Assembly (NCBI RefSeq): GCF_003576645.1
Contig: NC_044920.1
Span: 3,684,567-3,748,566, forward strand
Source: Ipomoea triloba
Lineage: Eukaryota; Streptophyta; Magnoliopsida; Solanales; Convolvulaceae
Direction of reading: 5' to 3'
Length of the DNA: 64,000 nucleotides
Each line of letters starts with the position of its first letter. Within the stretch, counting starts at the first letter, position 1. Below, in pieces: positions 21,401-32,360 of the stretch. Made by a program: the position numbers and the translations under genes. The notes under the pieces were generated by a model that did not search any database, had not been told where the DNA came from, and saw only the letters and a list, made by a program, of their open reading frames with translations.

Positions 21401-24308
21401 ATCAAAAGTCGATGAGTCAACAAACTTCTTTGGAAAATGCTTCGAACACCTTCCATTCACCATACACGGAGATTGCTTTCTTACATTTCCACAAGGACCA
21501 TGGACCATAAATTCTTCAACACATTTGTAGTACTCTTGATCAACTTCTTTATCTGGTATTTCTGCTGCGATCATTTTGTCAATAAAATTGCACCCCGCAT
21601 TCCGATCATTGTTTGCTAAGAAGAGTAGAATGTGAGCATGCGGTAGACCACACTTTTGGAACTCAATAGTGTAAATGACTACAAAAAAAAATGTAAATAT
21701 TAGTAATTTAAAAAAATAAATTTAAACGAATTTTTTATATACTTGCATTACTTCACCTGCTCTAACTGTACCAAACAATTCTCCAGTTCGAAGGTCTTTT
21801 ATTAGATCATCCAACTTCATCTTAAAAATTTGGCAAACAATATCGGGCCTGTCTTCAGCTTTCAAATCACGCTTACCTAAGTACCATTCAATTTCTGGCC
21901 ACTTAGGATTGCAAGTAAATGTGATGAATAGATTTGGATAACCTATCCAACGACATATGACCATAGCATCCTGGTAGTTCTGAACCATATACCTAGCACC
22001 GCCCGTGAAGCTAGATGGTAGAATAATACGCTTCCCTTGTGTGCTAGGATCAATCTCACCACGGGTTAGTGCATCTGACAACCCTTTGTAAGCTTCACAT
22101 CTTAATGACTTTTGATTGTTCCTTATGTATATGAGCCTTCCAGTTTCCACCATGGTGTAAGCGTCTACCAAGAATTGTTGAAACAACCTTTTGGAAAATA
22201 ACAAAGTCGAGAGCTCTCCGGGTCGTTCATGCATCCGAAAAGAGAAGAATTCCCTCGCTGTTATGCGGACCCTACTGTTAGATTTTTTGTTGGAATCTTT
22301 ACATCGCTGTATATCCTCTCTATAGCCATCCTCTCCATATGGAAATAAGAGTGGGTATTGCAACGGTAAGTACAATGGGTGCAACTCACTAATCCTTTTC
22401 AAGAGACCAGATCTAGTCTCGACTTCACGTTGACCCATTGTTGGTTCCAAGTCTCCTACAATGAGTGTTGCAACCTCAGACGCTGTTGGGAGGTTATATG
22501 TTCGGGCATCTTTGTTACGTTTGCCAATTAGTCTCATCTTGATTTCTACCCGTGGATTTGCTTGAATATGTGTCTTTGCATTACGGAAGGATTGTACTAA
22601 CACATTGTTCTCGTCCAAAACTTTTTTAATATCAGAGACAACTTCAACATGAATGCTATCTTTGTCATTGTTCTTCCTACAATTAACATTTAAAATTATT
22701 GTATTTAAAATAACTAAAAGAATAAAATAAAACTATTCTCAAAAAAATAAATAAACAAAAAAAATAACTAAAAGTAGTAACTTTAAATGACATTATTTAC
22801 ATTTGTAGTAAATAAAAAATTACATACCTTACAGAACAAATACGGTTATTAATTTCATTATCTGTGTCGTGTATGTACAATTGAGCAAATTTTGGTTGAC
22901 TACCCTCGGTGGGTAACAAACTACCAATTGAATGAAAATTTTGTCCGTTGATGCGAAAAATTGGCGGGGCACCACCGCAATTAATTGAGTGGTCAATCTT
23001 ACAACCCATAGACGTGAAACTAAACATACTATTGTATGACCTAATGTTTTTCAGGAAACATGTCCTCTTCTCTCCGTGCTCAAAGAACAAATCATACAAC
23101 TGTTTCGGTGGGGTGGACATCTGCGGAAGGTTAATTTTCCCATGTGCGCAACAAACTGAATATTTTGGCAATGATTTCAATCTAGACTGACTAAGACGCT
23201 CATTATACCAAAATGTTGCCGAACAATGTTCACAACTATATGAAGGGTCGCCACAATCATCATATTGAACTGCAATACCGTTTGAAAAGAATACGTTGTA
23301 AGTTAAGATACACTGAAAAACAAAAATATTAATTTATATTAAAAGAAATTTGATAACATCAATTAATTACCAGATTGAACTTCACTCTCCATAACTTCAT
23401 CAAAATCTTGACTTAAATCTCGACAAATTACAACTTGTGGATCCGATTCTTGAGTAATATTTGGCCGAGAAATGCCCAAGGAGTATGATTGGCTACGCTC
23501 ACTCCCTTTAAAAGAAATGAAATAATCCGAATTTTGAATATCCTAGAAATTAAAGTTTAATAAACTAAAATATTTAAATACATACATTTATGTGCATTCA
23601 CATTATTGTCTATTGTTGATACTTCCGTCAACGTCAATGAACCTTTGATCTTCTTACTTCGAATTGTCCCGTTACCTGTAGTTTGATAATTGTACGATAG
23701 ATAACTACAAATTTAAAACCACCAATTGCCGGGGAAAAATAATTAACAACTATTACATTGATATACTTACAATTTGTAATATCACTCAAAGGTAGAGAAT
23801 TTTTGGATCCCAATGTAACATTGAAACGATTTTTTGGAGTACCTGTAATCGTTCCAATATACGTTGAATTTTCACTTCCTGCTAAGAAGGTAATTTTATT
23901 TTAATGCATCTTAAAAGTAAAAGTTACACTAAAAATAGTATATGTACATAATAGGTAAGTAAATAATTTAATGTAAGTTGGCTAACTTATTAAAAGACTA
24001 CTAACCTGTTAGTTGTTTGTAATTAGTGTTGCATGTAGTGCCTTTATCAGTACGATTATCAGATGTCTGGCCCATCATATAATCTTCCGCCGTGTTACGA
24101 ATAGTCGTATTAACAACATTTCCATCTAAAATAATAAAAATATAATTAGATCTTATATACGGTTAGTTTTTAATGTGTAATTACAAACAAAAAAATACTA
24201 ACCGTTATTCAACACAGACAAAGGAGTTGCCAACGATTTTTGAAATACACCATATATCAGTAAAGGACTTGATCCACTATTTTTTGGTGTAGTACACAAA
24301 TTTTCTAC
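18457..24308 (-). pseudogene. Helitron Rep-helicase, multi-exon, interrupted as assembled
   Basis: Minus-strand gene for the Helitron transposase. Likely exons: 24308-24203, 24125-24006, 23881-23771, 23675-23587, about 23545-23371, about 23312-22829 (CEHCSATFWYNERL, then CCAHGKINLP), 22675-21757, 21678-20461, and 20370 to 18457. Rep signatures: FTCNPKWPEIEWYL; the HUH motif LPHAHILLF (about 21624-21650), which binds the catalytic metal; and the two-tyrosine motif IKYLFKYVNKG (about 21211-21240), which nicks DNA. PIF1-type helicase signatures: Walker A GYGGTGKT (about 20065-20088), Walker B IIWDEAP (about 19710), GGDFRQILP, and the C-terminal MTINKSQGQT and YVAASRV. Exon joints have GT/AG borders. 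Damage: 42-bp direct duplications between 18779 and 20053, one of which makes an in-frame TGA at about 19898-19900, and a frame change near 18690. If these are assembly errors, the real gene could be intact. The N-terminal start was not identified. Confidence 0.85.
18779..20053. repeat. six 42-bp direct tandem duplications in the helicase region
   Basis: Each is an exact 42-base unit present twice, back to back: 18779-18820/18821-18862; 18853-18894/18895-18936; 18911-18952/18953-18994; 19790-19831/19832-19873; 19858-19899/19900-19941; 19970-20011/20012-20053. In the protein they appear as doubled 14-residue blocks, e.g. RLSEHVIEAKIMSG twice. The identical length in unrelated sequence points to a mechanical origin, probably the assembler. 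Confidence 0.9.
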
Positions 24309-25953
24309 AAAAAAAATGTAGTATAGTAATTAAACTCTAACATCGTGACGTGTTGTGGATAAAGTTCTGAAATTAAATAACCATCATATAATTATTTTCT
24401 CAAATAAAATTAAATAACATATTTAATATAAATCTCTATATATATATATATATATATATAATATTATTGTCCGTAAATGAGAGATAGGCGTGGTTTATTC
24501 TAGAAACCACGCCTCATCTCCTCCACCCATTTCACACTTCATTGCTTCATCTCATTCTTCCCATTTCCAGTTCACTTTCTTCTTTGATTCTCTTCAGCGA
24601 CAACTTTATGAGTCTAGAAGTGAACTTGGTAGCTGTTTATAGAAATCGAAGAACATCTTTGTTCGATTTTCAAGCTAATCGTGATTTACCTATGTTGAAA
24701 TGGAAATTGTGGCCAATCTACTAAATTCACCGAATCTTGACAGACGGGATTACTATATGTTTGTTCAGATCCGAAATCTAAGAAGGAATGAGAAGGGCGG
24801 TCAAGCTACTAGATCTACAAAAAGCTAAGTTTGCATTAGAGCTTTTTAATTTTGATTTTTAATTAGTGAATTCTTATTCTTATCTATGCATTGTGGATTA
24901 AGGCTTTTGGATTTAGTTTGTGTTTAGTGGAAGTGGAAGTTCTGTTCTATGGCAGTCGAAGTTCAATTCTATGAATATATGTGTAGTTAGGGTTTCTAAG
25001 GCAGTGAAACTTCAGTTCTATGAATATATATGGAATGCCAAATTCATGAATGTAATATATGTGGAGTTATTTTATTTTATTTTTGTGAAATTCTATGCTC
25101 ACCTAATTACCCTAACTGATTTGTGTAATGAAGAACAATTATATAATTTGTATATACTGGAAAGTGTTCACTAACCTTGGCTAGCTGAGTATGGTAGCTT
25201 CCTCTTATTTCCAATGACTGTGGAACTTGACAGTTTCTTCATTTCATCGAAATCTTGTATACCTTAGAGAACAAAATTTAGAATCATATTTAAATTCTGT
25301 TGATTGAGTGATGTTCTTATATATGTGTTAATTTTTCATATTGGGGACTGTAAAGTTTCTAAATTATGTCTTCACATATCCCAATCAACATTAAATTTTT
25401 TGGCAGCTCATATCTTAAAGTCTGCAAGGTATATATTTAGTGCATTTTACATAGATCCTTAAGTTTTTTTTTTTTTTCAAATGAATTTTTTAAACAGGTT
25501 TAGTATGCTTGTGTATTTAACTTACATTACCACTGCCAAATTAGATTTTGTATAATCGTATATATAAACAGGTTAGATGATGATGTTAGCTTCATGAACC
25601 ATCAATTTTTATACACAGGTTAACTATTTGGGGTCTTAACTTACATGGAAGATTAGAAGATTCCAGTTCTTCAGAGTTACTTGTATGAAAACATTCATTA
25701 AATAACTGGCTTTGGAATTGAACATTCTGTAATGAGAAATTGTTAAACGGGTTTTGGCTTGATGTATTGGTCCATAAACTTGAAATAGCTACTTTGTTTT
25801 TATTACCATTGGCTTCAAATGAACTTTGTTTGAAGTTATGATTAATGATTCTTTTGTGTTTAGTATGTTGATATTGCAGTGACTCTAATATTTGTTGTTA
25901 GTTTACAACTCAACTTAATAGGCTGCTTTGGATTTTTTTTTACAATTTTACAG
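24309..25953. other. Helitron interior without a recognised gene
   Basis: AT-rich. Holds a (TA)n run (about 24439-24462), a perfect 10-bp-stem hairpin (24487-24513) and CT-rich sequence at 24510-24600 that could be a promoter or leader region for the minus-strand Rep gene or captured host sequence. Short open frames at 24542 and 24920 on + show no family resemblance. Confidence 0.5.
24487..24513. other. perfect hairpin
   Basis: ggcgtggttt, loop attctag, aaaccacgcc: a 10-bp GC-containing stem in AT-rich surroundings. It could be the remnant of a captured Helitron end or a transcription-stop structure; no CTRR follows at the expected distance. Confidence 0.6.
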
Positions 25954-26066
25954 ATTCACCTCATGACTCGGTTCAATTTATTGAATGGTGCCCTACTTCA
26001 TGTCCTCGTACTCTTCTCATTGGTAATTTCCATGGGAGAATAACTTTATGGACTCAACCTTCTCAA
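25954..26066 (+). pseudogene. captured exon resembling plant Mediator subunit MED16
   Basis: An interval bounded by TTTTACAG| and |GTAATT reads SPHDSVQFIEWCPTSCPRTL followed by LIGNFHGRITLWTQPSQ. From memory of Arabidopsis MED16 (SFR6), this matches its N-terminal WD40-like region nearly residue for residue (SVQFIEW.PTSCPR.LLI.NFHGRIT.WTQP). The exon is in plus orientation, opposite to the Helitron genes, and no other MED16 exon was recognised nearby (the possible exon at about 26572-26656 does not match). This fits gene-fragment capture by a Helitron. MED16 is a tail-module subunit of the Mediator complex in the nucleus; this fragment alone would have no such role. Confidence 0.75.
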
Positions 26067-27460
26067 GTAATTTAGCATTAATGGACTCAATTCGTTATTT
26101 AGATCTTTCTTAAATACCTTCTGTAGTTTGTAGCTGGACAAACTTTCCTTTTTGCTAGCAATTTACAGCACTGTACTGGACAAACTTTCCTTTTTGCTAG
26201 CAATTTACAGCACTGTACATGGTTTGGTTGTTTATTTTTTAGTTCTGTTAAACACTGTACATGGTTTGGTTGTTTATTTTTTAGTTCTGTTAAAGTGCTG
26301 AGTTTTTTCTCCCTTGTTTTTTTTAGTTCTGTTAAAGTGCTGAGTTTTTTCTCCCTTGTTGGTTTTAGTTCTGTTAAAGTGCTGAGTTTTTTCTCCCTTG
26401 TTGGTCAGTATGAAAATTGATGGAATTAATTATATCTCACATGAATGAATTGTCCTGTTGATTTTTTATTTACTACTTTATGGACAATTTTTTTGGCCCC
26501 TTCCATTTCTAGTAGACTTGGCTGGACTTGAATAAGCTGATCTTTTCCATATTTTATTGGAAAATGACAGGATGATGACAATGGACTCTGGACCTCTGGA
26601 CTTTGTCTCTGTCGAAATTGTGTGCATATTTTCTTATGGGATATGACTTCAAAGGTTAGTTTTATTACTGTTGAATTAGCTTTCATCTAAAAGTTAATTG
26701 CAGCATATGTTGATTTGTTCCTTAACTGACATAGCAGTTTTCCTTTAGGATAAAAGGCTTTTTTTTTTGCAAGTTAGATACATGATAGTGTATCTTTGAG
26801 CTTTTATTATATGATACTGTTTTTACATGTTATTTGAGTAACTTGGTAGAATTTTTTGGGTCATATTGTATGTGATATCTCAGTGAATTTGGCATACATT
26901 TATTGCATGTGTACTTATTTCTGTAGTGCTTAAAGAACTCAAACATTCATTAATATTGTCAACTTGGGTAAATTACATTGTATTGTTAAAGTAAAATTGA
27001 AATACAATTGTAATATGCTACACAGTTTCGACTGCCTTCATAGTTTATGATCTACGTGGTCATGCTTTGTTTCTTTATACCTTGTTGACCTGCAAAATAA
27101 ATGTTTGAAAAGGATTAGTGCATAAGTAACCTATAGTAAGTGTAAATTGAAAAGAAATTATACCATGTAATATAACACATTATGCAGTCATGTAGCTTAT
27201 AATGCCACCTTTTTAACTCCTTCATCTTGACCTGTATTTAATGGTAGGCAAAACTCTAGTTGAAATTGAGATATGAACAATCAAGTTGAAATTTTAGGAT
27301 TTCAGGGAACACAAAACAGATCATTAAAAAGTCCTTAGATAAGTTTCTTGCCCCAAAAAAGCCAAACACATGACAAAAAAGTCCTTTAAAAGTAGCAGTC
27401 CCAAATGACCAAAACAATGTCTACAAAATATCTTTAAAACATGCAATATAGTTTTAAGTC
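26067..27460. other. Helitron interior, with 42-bp duplications and one possible exon
   Basis: An interval at about 26572-26656 on + has exon-like borders (GACAG|GATG and CAAAG|GTTAG) but a peptide I do not recognise. The rest is AT-rich, with no coding signal on either strand. Confidence 0.4.
26134..26409. repeat. 42-bp direct duplications (two pairs and a triplet)
   Basis: Exact 42-base units: 26134-26175/26176-26217; 26211-26252/26253-26294; and three copies with a 42-base period with landmarks at 26283, 26325 and 26367. Unit sequences are unrelated to those at 18.8-20.05 kb, but the length is the same. Confidence 0.9.
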
Positions 27461-29740
27461 TTAAGCTGCATCATCAGTTGTCTTCTCCAACTTGACTTCC
27501 AAGAGAAGTTTCTTTGAAGAGGTCTTTGTTGAGGAAAACTGATCCAGAAGACATCGCTTAACAGCACCGGAGTCTAAAACCTCTAGATCCTTTGCATTTC
27601 CAGTTATGGCTAGAGGACTTTCAGCCTCACCTTCAAAAAGAAACTCCTAAAAAACAACAGACATCATTAGTTTTAATACAACATAGACATCACCACTTTT
27701 AAACAGTATATAAATTTTACCTCATCTGATTCAAAACAGTCATTGGACTGAAGCTTAGAAGTAGGATCATTATCAAAGCTTTCCAATAATTCAGGACAGT
27801 AGGAATCAACCAATTTAGGATCGTTAATAACCTTCATAACAGCGAATGCATTATGAAGGTTATCAAACTATTCTTTCCTCACAGCAATCTTCCATATTAG
27901 TGCCATAGAACACAAGGATAAAATCTCATTGGGTAGAAGTTGGTTATCCTATAAATTAGAGATTAGATATATTAGAAATTAAAGTTTATACTTGTTAAGC
28001 AAAGTCATTTTCAGAGTAATTGTGCATTACCTGTGGATATTTGTCTCTCAGTTCCACAGCAGACATGCCAATCAACTCTTTGCATTCCCGGTCCCATAAA
28101 AGGAATGGTGCATTACCATTCCTATCAACAACTCTCACCTTAATCCTATATCTCAAAATTCCTTCTGCCCATGTCTTATTACACTTGTAACAGTCATAGA
28201 GGCCCTTGGTATTTAGGGTTAGTTTTTTGCTACAACCTTGTGTTTTACATGAGTTATAACACCAGTCCAAAGCACCTTCTATACCAACGATCTTAGCCAC
28301 CACCCAATAATCGCTGTACTGGACAAAACTTAACATATATTAAAAACAATTTAGACATAACACTTTATCAAATTATTTTAAGAAAACTACTTGTTTCTTC
28401 TCATACACCTCACTAATGGTAGTCATAATCATAGAACCAGTGTTGAATGTGTCAAAAGTATTTGCAGCAGACATACTTGAGATAGAACAAATACTACGCA
28501 TAGGAGTCTTCTCACCACATATTCTATAATAGAGATAAAACAATTTTGGAATTTAAATGAGAGATTAGTAATGTTTATAGGTCTTAATATAAAGTATATG
28601 ACAGTGTAGTTTTTACCTATCCCTAAACTCGATAATTTCAGGAATGGGTTCATTGATAAATAACTGGGTGGCATCATAGGAGCTTGAAAGCTTAGTTTCC
28701 CCAGCTTTTGAAAATAACACAAAGAAAAAAAAAATATTATTGAAGCATGTAGACTGTTTGGTAAAAAAAAAAAAAACTGTACATAGATCTGTTTTGTGTA
28801 CTTACCATTGTAACCACTTTTGACCCTACAGAATTGCATCAAAATAATGACATTAACATCGGTACTTTTTTTGTACCAAGAGTCGACCTTATCGACATGA
28901 TCGTCCCATACTGTGCATTTCATTTCATCACCACTGCAGTTATAAAAATAGATTACACTGTAAAACCCAAAAGACAACCTAGTATTAAAAAAAAAAAAGA
29001 AAGAACAATGGAAATAACCCAGCATACTTTACCTTTCATCCTCTATGAGGAAGTCAATTAACCGAGAAGGCCTTCCACCTACAATCTTTTCTATAGGAGA
29101 ATAAATCTCAACGATCCTTCCAATCACATCTTAAAAAAAATTCAATTAGAGCATATAAACAGTGTACTAAATGAATAGAATAGAATAGAAAATGAGTTTG
29201 ATAATTTACCAATGAGTTCTTTGTCATCAATCTTCTCAGACTCTTTTAAAGATTTAAAACTTCTCAGACGAAACATGTGCCTATGAAAATTTAAATTCTT
29301 GTACTGTTTCACAATCGTAGAGTAATTAAACTTGACCATAAATTTGTTGGGCTCGTCTTATAAGTATAAAAATTAGTGACCACAAGAAAGTTTTATAGAC
29401 AATAAACTTTGCCTTCAACAAACTGGTTTTGAAATTTAACAACATGCTCGCGTGGGATGTGAGCATGTAAAACATTACCCTACAATGAAAAATAAACAAA
29501 AATTACAGAGCTATCAATTGAATGTGCTGTATATACACTTTTCATATAAAACTTGATATTTATGATGCATTTTTCAGGTCAGAAGATTACCTCGCTATCA
29601 TGGAAGACACATTCTCGACATTTCACAACTTCAGTGGACCTACGTTCCTTCACTTCATACGTTCGAATGCATCTTACCTTCAATGCACAGGTTGTTCTCA
29701 TTGGTGATATATCAGTGGCCAAGACGTACATCGGCGGCAT
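27461..29740 (-). CDS. RPA70-like single-strand DNA-binding protein of the Helitron (one in-frame stop)
   Basis: Ten exons with GT/AG borders can be read on minus: 29740-29591, 29479-29401, 29356-29210, 29129-29033, 28933-28806, 28704-28617, 28523-28391, 28328-28031, 27948-27721, 27646-27461. The start MPPMYVLATDISPMRTTCAL leads into the RPA N-terminal DNA-binding OB fold (LKVRCIRTYEV...). The second OB fold follows (VIGRIVEIYSP, GDEMKCTVWDDHVDKV). Exon 8 holds the zinc-containing C-terminal fold (WCYNSCKTQGCSKKL, then YDCYKCNKTW: a C-C-C-C ribbon, and YRIKVRVVD). Plant Helitrons often carry such genes, and the product is presumed to coat single-stranded DNA during rolling-circle transposition. 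An in-frame TAG at 27868-27870 in exon 9 would remove about 110 C-terminal residues, after all recognised domains. The gene lies first behind the Helitron 5' end with its own TATA box. Confidence 0.8.
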
Positions 29741-29818
29741 TTTGTATCCTACAATCTCTAGTGAATGTGTTTGTATGTATGTAAAATTCCAATGGCATAC
29801 ATGAACTGAACTTTCTCT

Positions 29819-29829
29819 CCTTTTATAGG
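29819..29829 (-). promoter_or_regulatory. TATA box of the RPA-like gene
   Basis: CCTATAAAAGG on minus, about 80 bases upstream of the ATG at 29740, a normal plant TATA-to-ATG layout with a short leader. Confidence 0.65.
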
Positions 29830-30149
29830 CCATCATTTAGAGTCCTATTAATGTAACTTAATAATGAATTAAAAGCATTAAGGCCGACGTTTAGATATCT
29901 AAGAAATTTTACGGCTGCCGATTGAATTAGGTTCATTAATGCTAAGGTTTTGATAAGTAATGGACACAACCTTTTATTTATTTAAACTAAACATTTATCC
30001 AAACGAAGAGTCCCAGCATACTAAAATTCAATAGCATTAAACACTGCGTAAAACTGATCATGCTATCACTAAAACGACGTAGCATCTTTTGAGCGGGAAT
30101 TGGAGCCAAAAATTTTGGCCAAAAACATCTAGCTTTTTTATATATAGGA

Positions 30150-31499
30150 TGTTGGATTTTTGTATTATGAACTTTTGGTTTTGTAATATGTTGTAAACTT
30201 GTGTTGAATTTTTATATAATTGTATTATGGACCTGTGATTTTGTGGTTATTAAACTTGTGTTAGTCGATTTTGTCTTATGAACTTGGTTATGTAGTTATT
30301 GATTGATTGGCATGTGATTAATAATAATATATTTTTAGTGATATACTTAGGTATTAGCTTTGTATAACTGTATATTTGTATTAGTGTATATTTGTGTTAG
30401 GTACTTGGGTGTATTTTTAATTTTTTTTTTAAAACTTAGGCCTTAAATAGGCTCAATGACCTATTTGTATTAGTGTATATTTGTGTTAGGTACTTTGGAT
30501 ATTTGTAATTTTTTTTTAAAATGTAGGCCTTAAATTAGCTCAATCACACCTATTTGTATTAGTGTATATTTGTGTTAGGTACTTAGGATATTTTTAGTTT
30601 TCTTTTTTTAAATGTAGGCCTTCAATCACACCTATGACACAACCACCAGAACACACTATAAGTATATTTGGGCAAAATGACATTGGTTTTGTCAATAGAG
30701 AGCATTGATCATAGCAATTTGTTCTTCAACTACACGAAACAATATATAGTATACAATGTGTTTGGAAGAGCATTCTGTGTGTGGTACAGTTCTTTTATAT
30801 CTTCTCCTGTGACTACAAATCTAATTGAGTGTGGTAGTATTGCTTTAAGCTTTGGTTGTGTTGTAGTCTAATCTTTGGAATGATTTTAAATCCATCCAAA
30901 ATGCTTTAACTTGTAATTATCTACTAGACTCTAATAGCTGTGCTTTCTTGTGTCTAGTTATGTTATGCTTGAACTTCCTTACAACAAAATAAATCTTTTA
31001 TACATTTTTAAAATGGTAAACAGCACAACATATTTACACAAATAAAAATGAAAAGCGCCACACATTTAAGAAAATCACGCCCTTAGTTTCGCTCGCCATT
31101 CCGCCCCTGGTCAAATACCACTGTTGTCTGCCTTCGTCACACAAAGTTTGTTGGTCATAGTATACACTTATTAACTTTTTTTATATATTAATTTTAAATT
31201 AAAAATTTGATGGCCCCGTCAAGGCTTGCGAGCCTAAGGTTGAACAGTGCGAATTGACCTCCCTTAGGCTCGTATTATTGGCGGGCTTTATAGCCCGTCT
31301 GTCATTTGGCGGGCTTGTCCCGTTGACTTGTTTCGACAACTCTAATTAGCGTTAATTATATTACTATTTAATTATTGAAGATAACAACTTGTATCTTATT
31401 TGTATAGTGAATCTAAGTGATCCTCATGGTGATGGGTTGATGCACAAGGCCCAATCGGCTAGAAACATTGCCATGGCAAGTGAGCGTGTTGGGAGGCAA
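30150..31499. other. AT-rich sequence right of the Helitron; no gene
   Basis: Continues the sequence left of 18176 (both contain TTGTAAACTTGTGTTGAATTTTT). Includes a three-copy tandem repeat (30376-30640) and a GC-rich patch at 31200-31340 (GGCGGGCTTTATAGCCCG) like hAT subterminal sequence. The frame at 31412-31493 (DPHGDGLMHKAQSARN...) may be a piece of an exon; not recognised. Confidence 0.4.
30376..30640. repeat. tandem repeat, ~88-90-bp unit, three copies
   Basis: Each unit contains tattagtgtatatttgtgtt, a poly-T stretch and a taggcctt word; landmarks at about 30379, 30467 and 30557. Confidence 0.75.
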
Positions 31500-31913
31500 A
31501 TTATGCTATGGACCTGGGTCCGCCTTGCAAGGTGGATCTGAGTCTATATTTATAATGTTTGAACTCTATGTTTACACTTTTAAATCTCAATATACGAAAT
31601 TGCATTATTCAATATTCACAAATTTTTAACTCTATATTCACAATTTTGTTATATAAATTCAAAAATTGTGTTATACGATGGAACATAAAATTTTGATACT
31701 GTTGAATATATAGAGTTATGAAATTATGAACATAGAGATATAAAATTATGAACATAGAGTTATGAAATTGTGAACATTGAATTATGAAATTGTGAACAAC
31801 ATGGAGTTATGAAAATGTGAATATGAAGTTATGAAATTATGAATATGCAGTTATGAAATTGTGAACATGGGCCCGGGTCCACCTTGCAATGTGGACCCGG
31901 GTCCATGACATAA
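31500..31913. mobile_element. inverted-repeat element, copy 1
   Basis: Left end TTATGCTATGGACCTGGGTC, right end the inverse of TTATGTCATGGACCCGGGTC. The next bases (CCACCTTGCAA..GTGGA) are also inverted. The interior is full of ATGAAATTGTGAAC/GTTCACAATTT words, themselves arranged as an inverted pair. Non-coding MITE-like element. Target duplication unresolved. Confidence 0.65.
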
Positions 31914-31937
31914 CAACTGGTGTTGGGAGGGGGCAAA

Positions 31938-32360
31938 TTATGCTATAGACCCAGGTCCACTTTGCAAGGTGGACCAAGATTCATGCTCACAATTTAAAAA
32001 CTCTATGTTTACAATTTTAGAATTCTATGTTCACAAATTTAAAACTTTATGTTCACAATTTTAGAACTTTATATTCACAATTTTAAATCTCAATATATAT
32101 ACAAAATTACATTACTCAATATTCACAATTTTTGAACTCTATATTTACAATTTTTTTAACAATTTTTTTTATATAGATTCAAAAATTGTGTTATATTATT
32201 AAATATAGAGTTATGAAATTGTGAATATAGTGTTATGAAATTGTGAAGATAGAGTTTTGAAATTGTGAATATAGAATTCTGTAATTATGAATTTAGAGTT
32301 CAAAAATTGTGAAAATGGAGTTCTAAAAATGTGAACATGGACCTAGGTCCACCTCGTGGG
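31938..32360. mobile_element. inverted-repeat element, copy 2, right end truncated
   Basis: Same family as 31500-31913. Its left flank repeats that of copy 1 (gtgttgggagg..caaattatgct at about 31478 and 31919), so the pair may have arisen by local duplication including flank. The right end stops at CCTAGGTCCACCTCG. Confidence 0.6.

Larger units (their letters stand above)
18176..30149 (-). mobile_element. ~12-kb Helitron with Rep-helicase, RPA-like gene and captured MED16-like exon
   Basis: 5' terminus on minus is TCCTATATATAAAAAAGC, with its T at 30149 and preceded by A. The 3' terminus is the 7-bp-stem hairpin CCCGTGC-GA-GCACGGG (18187-18202), then TGAAATA and CTAG (18176-18179), followed by T. 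This matches the A|TC...CTAG|T insertion rule of Helitrons, and no target duplication is expected. In order from the 5' end it carries an RPA70-like gene (29740-27461), an intergenic block with a MED16-like exon in the opposite direction (25954-26066), and a multi-exon Rep-helicase gene (24308-18457). It sits in AT-rich sequence that resumes on both sides (ttgaatttttaaactta at left, tgttggatttttgtatta at right). Plant autonomous Helitrons typically encode Rep-helicase and often RPA, so this is a near-complete, possibly recently active element. Confidence 0.85.

Noticed and set aside
24487..24513. Hairpin as a Helitron 3' end
   Set aside because: No CTAG/CTRR within about 12 bases on either side, and the large Helitron continues through it with coherent ends elsewhere.
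29522..29836. Plus-strand open frames at 29522-29804
   Set aside because: They are antisense to the first RPA exon, whose minus-strand reading has protein-family support and splice sites.
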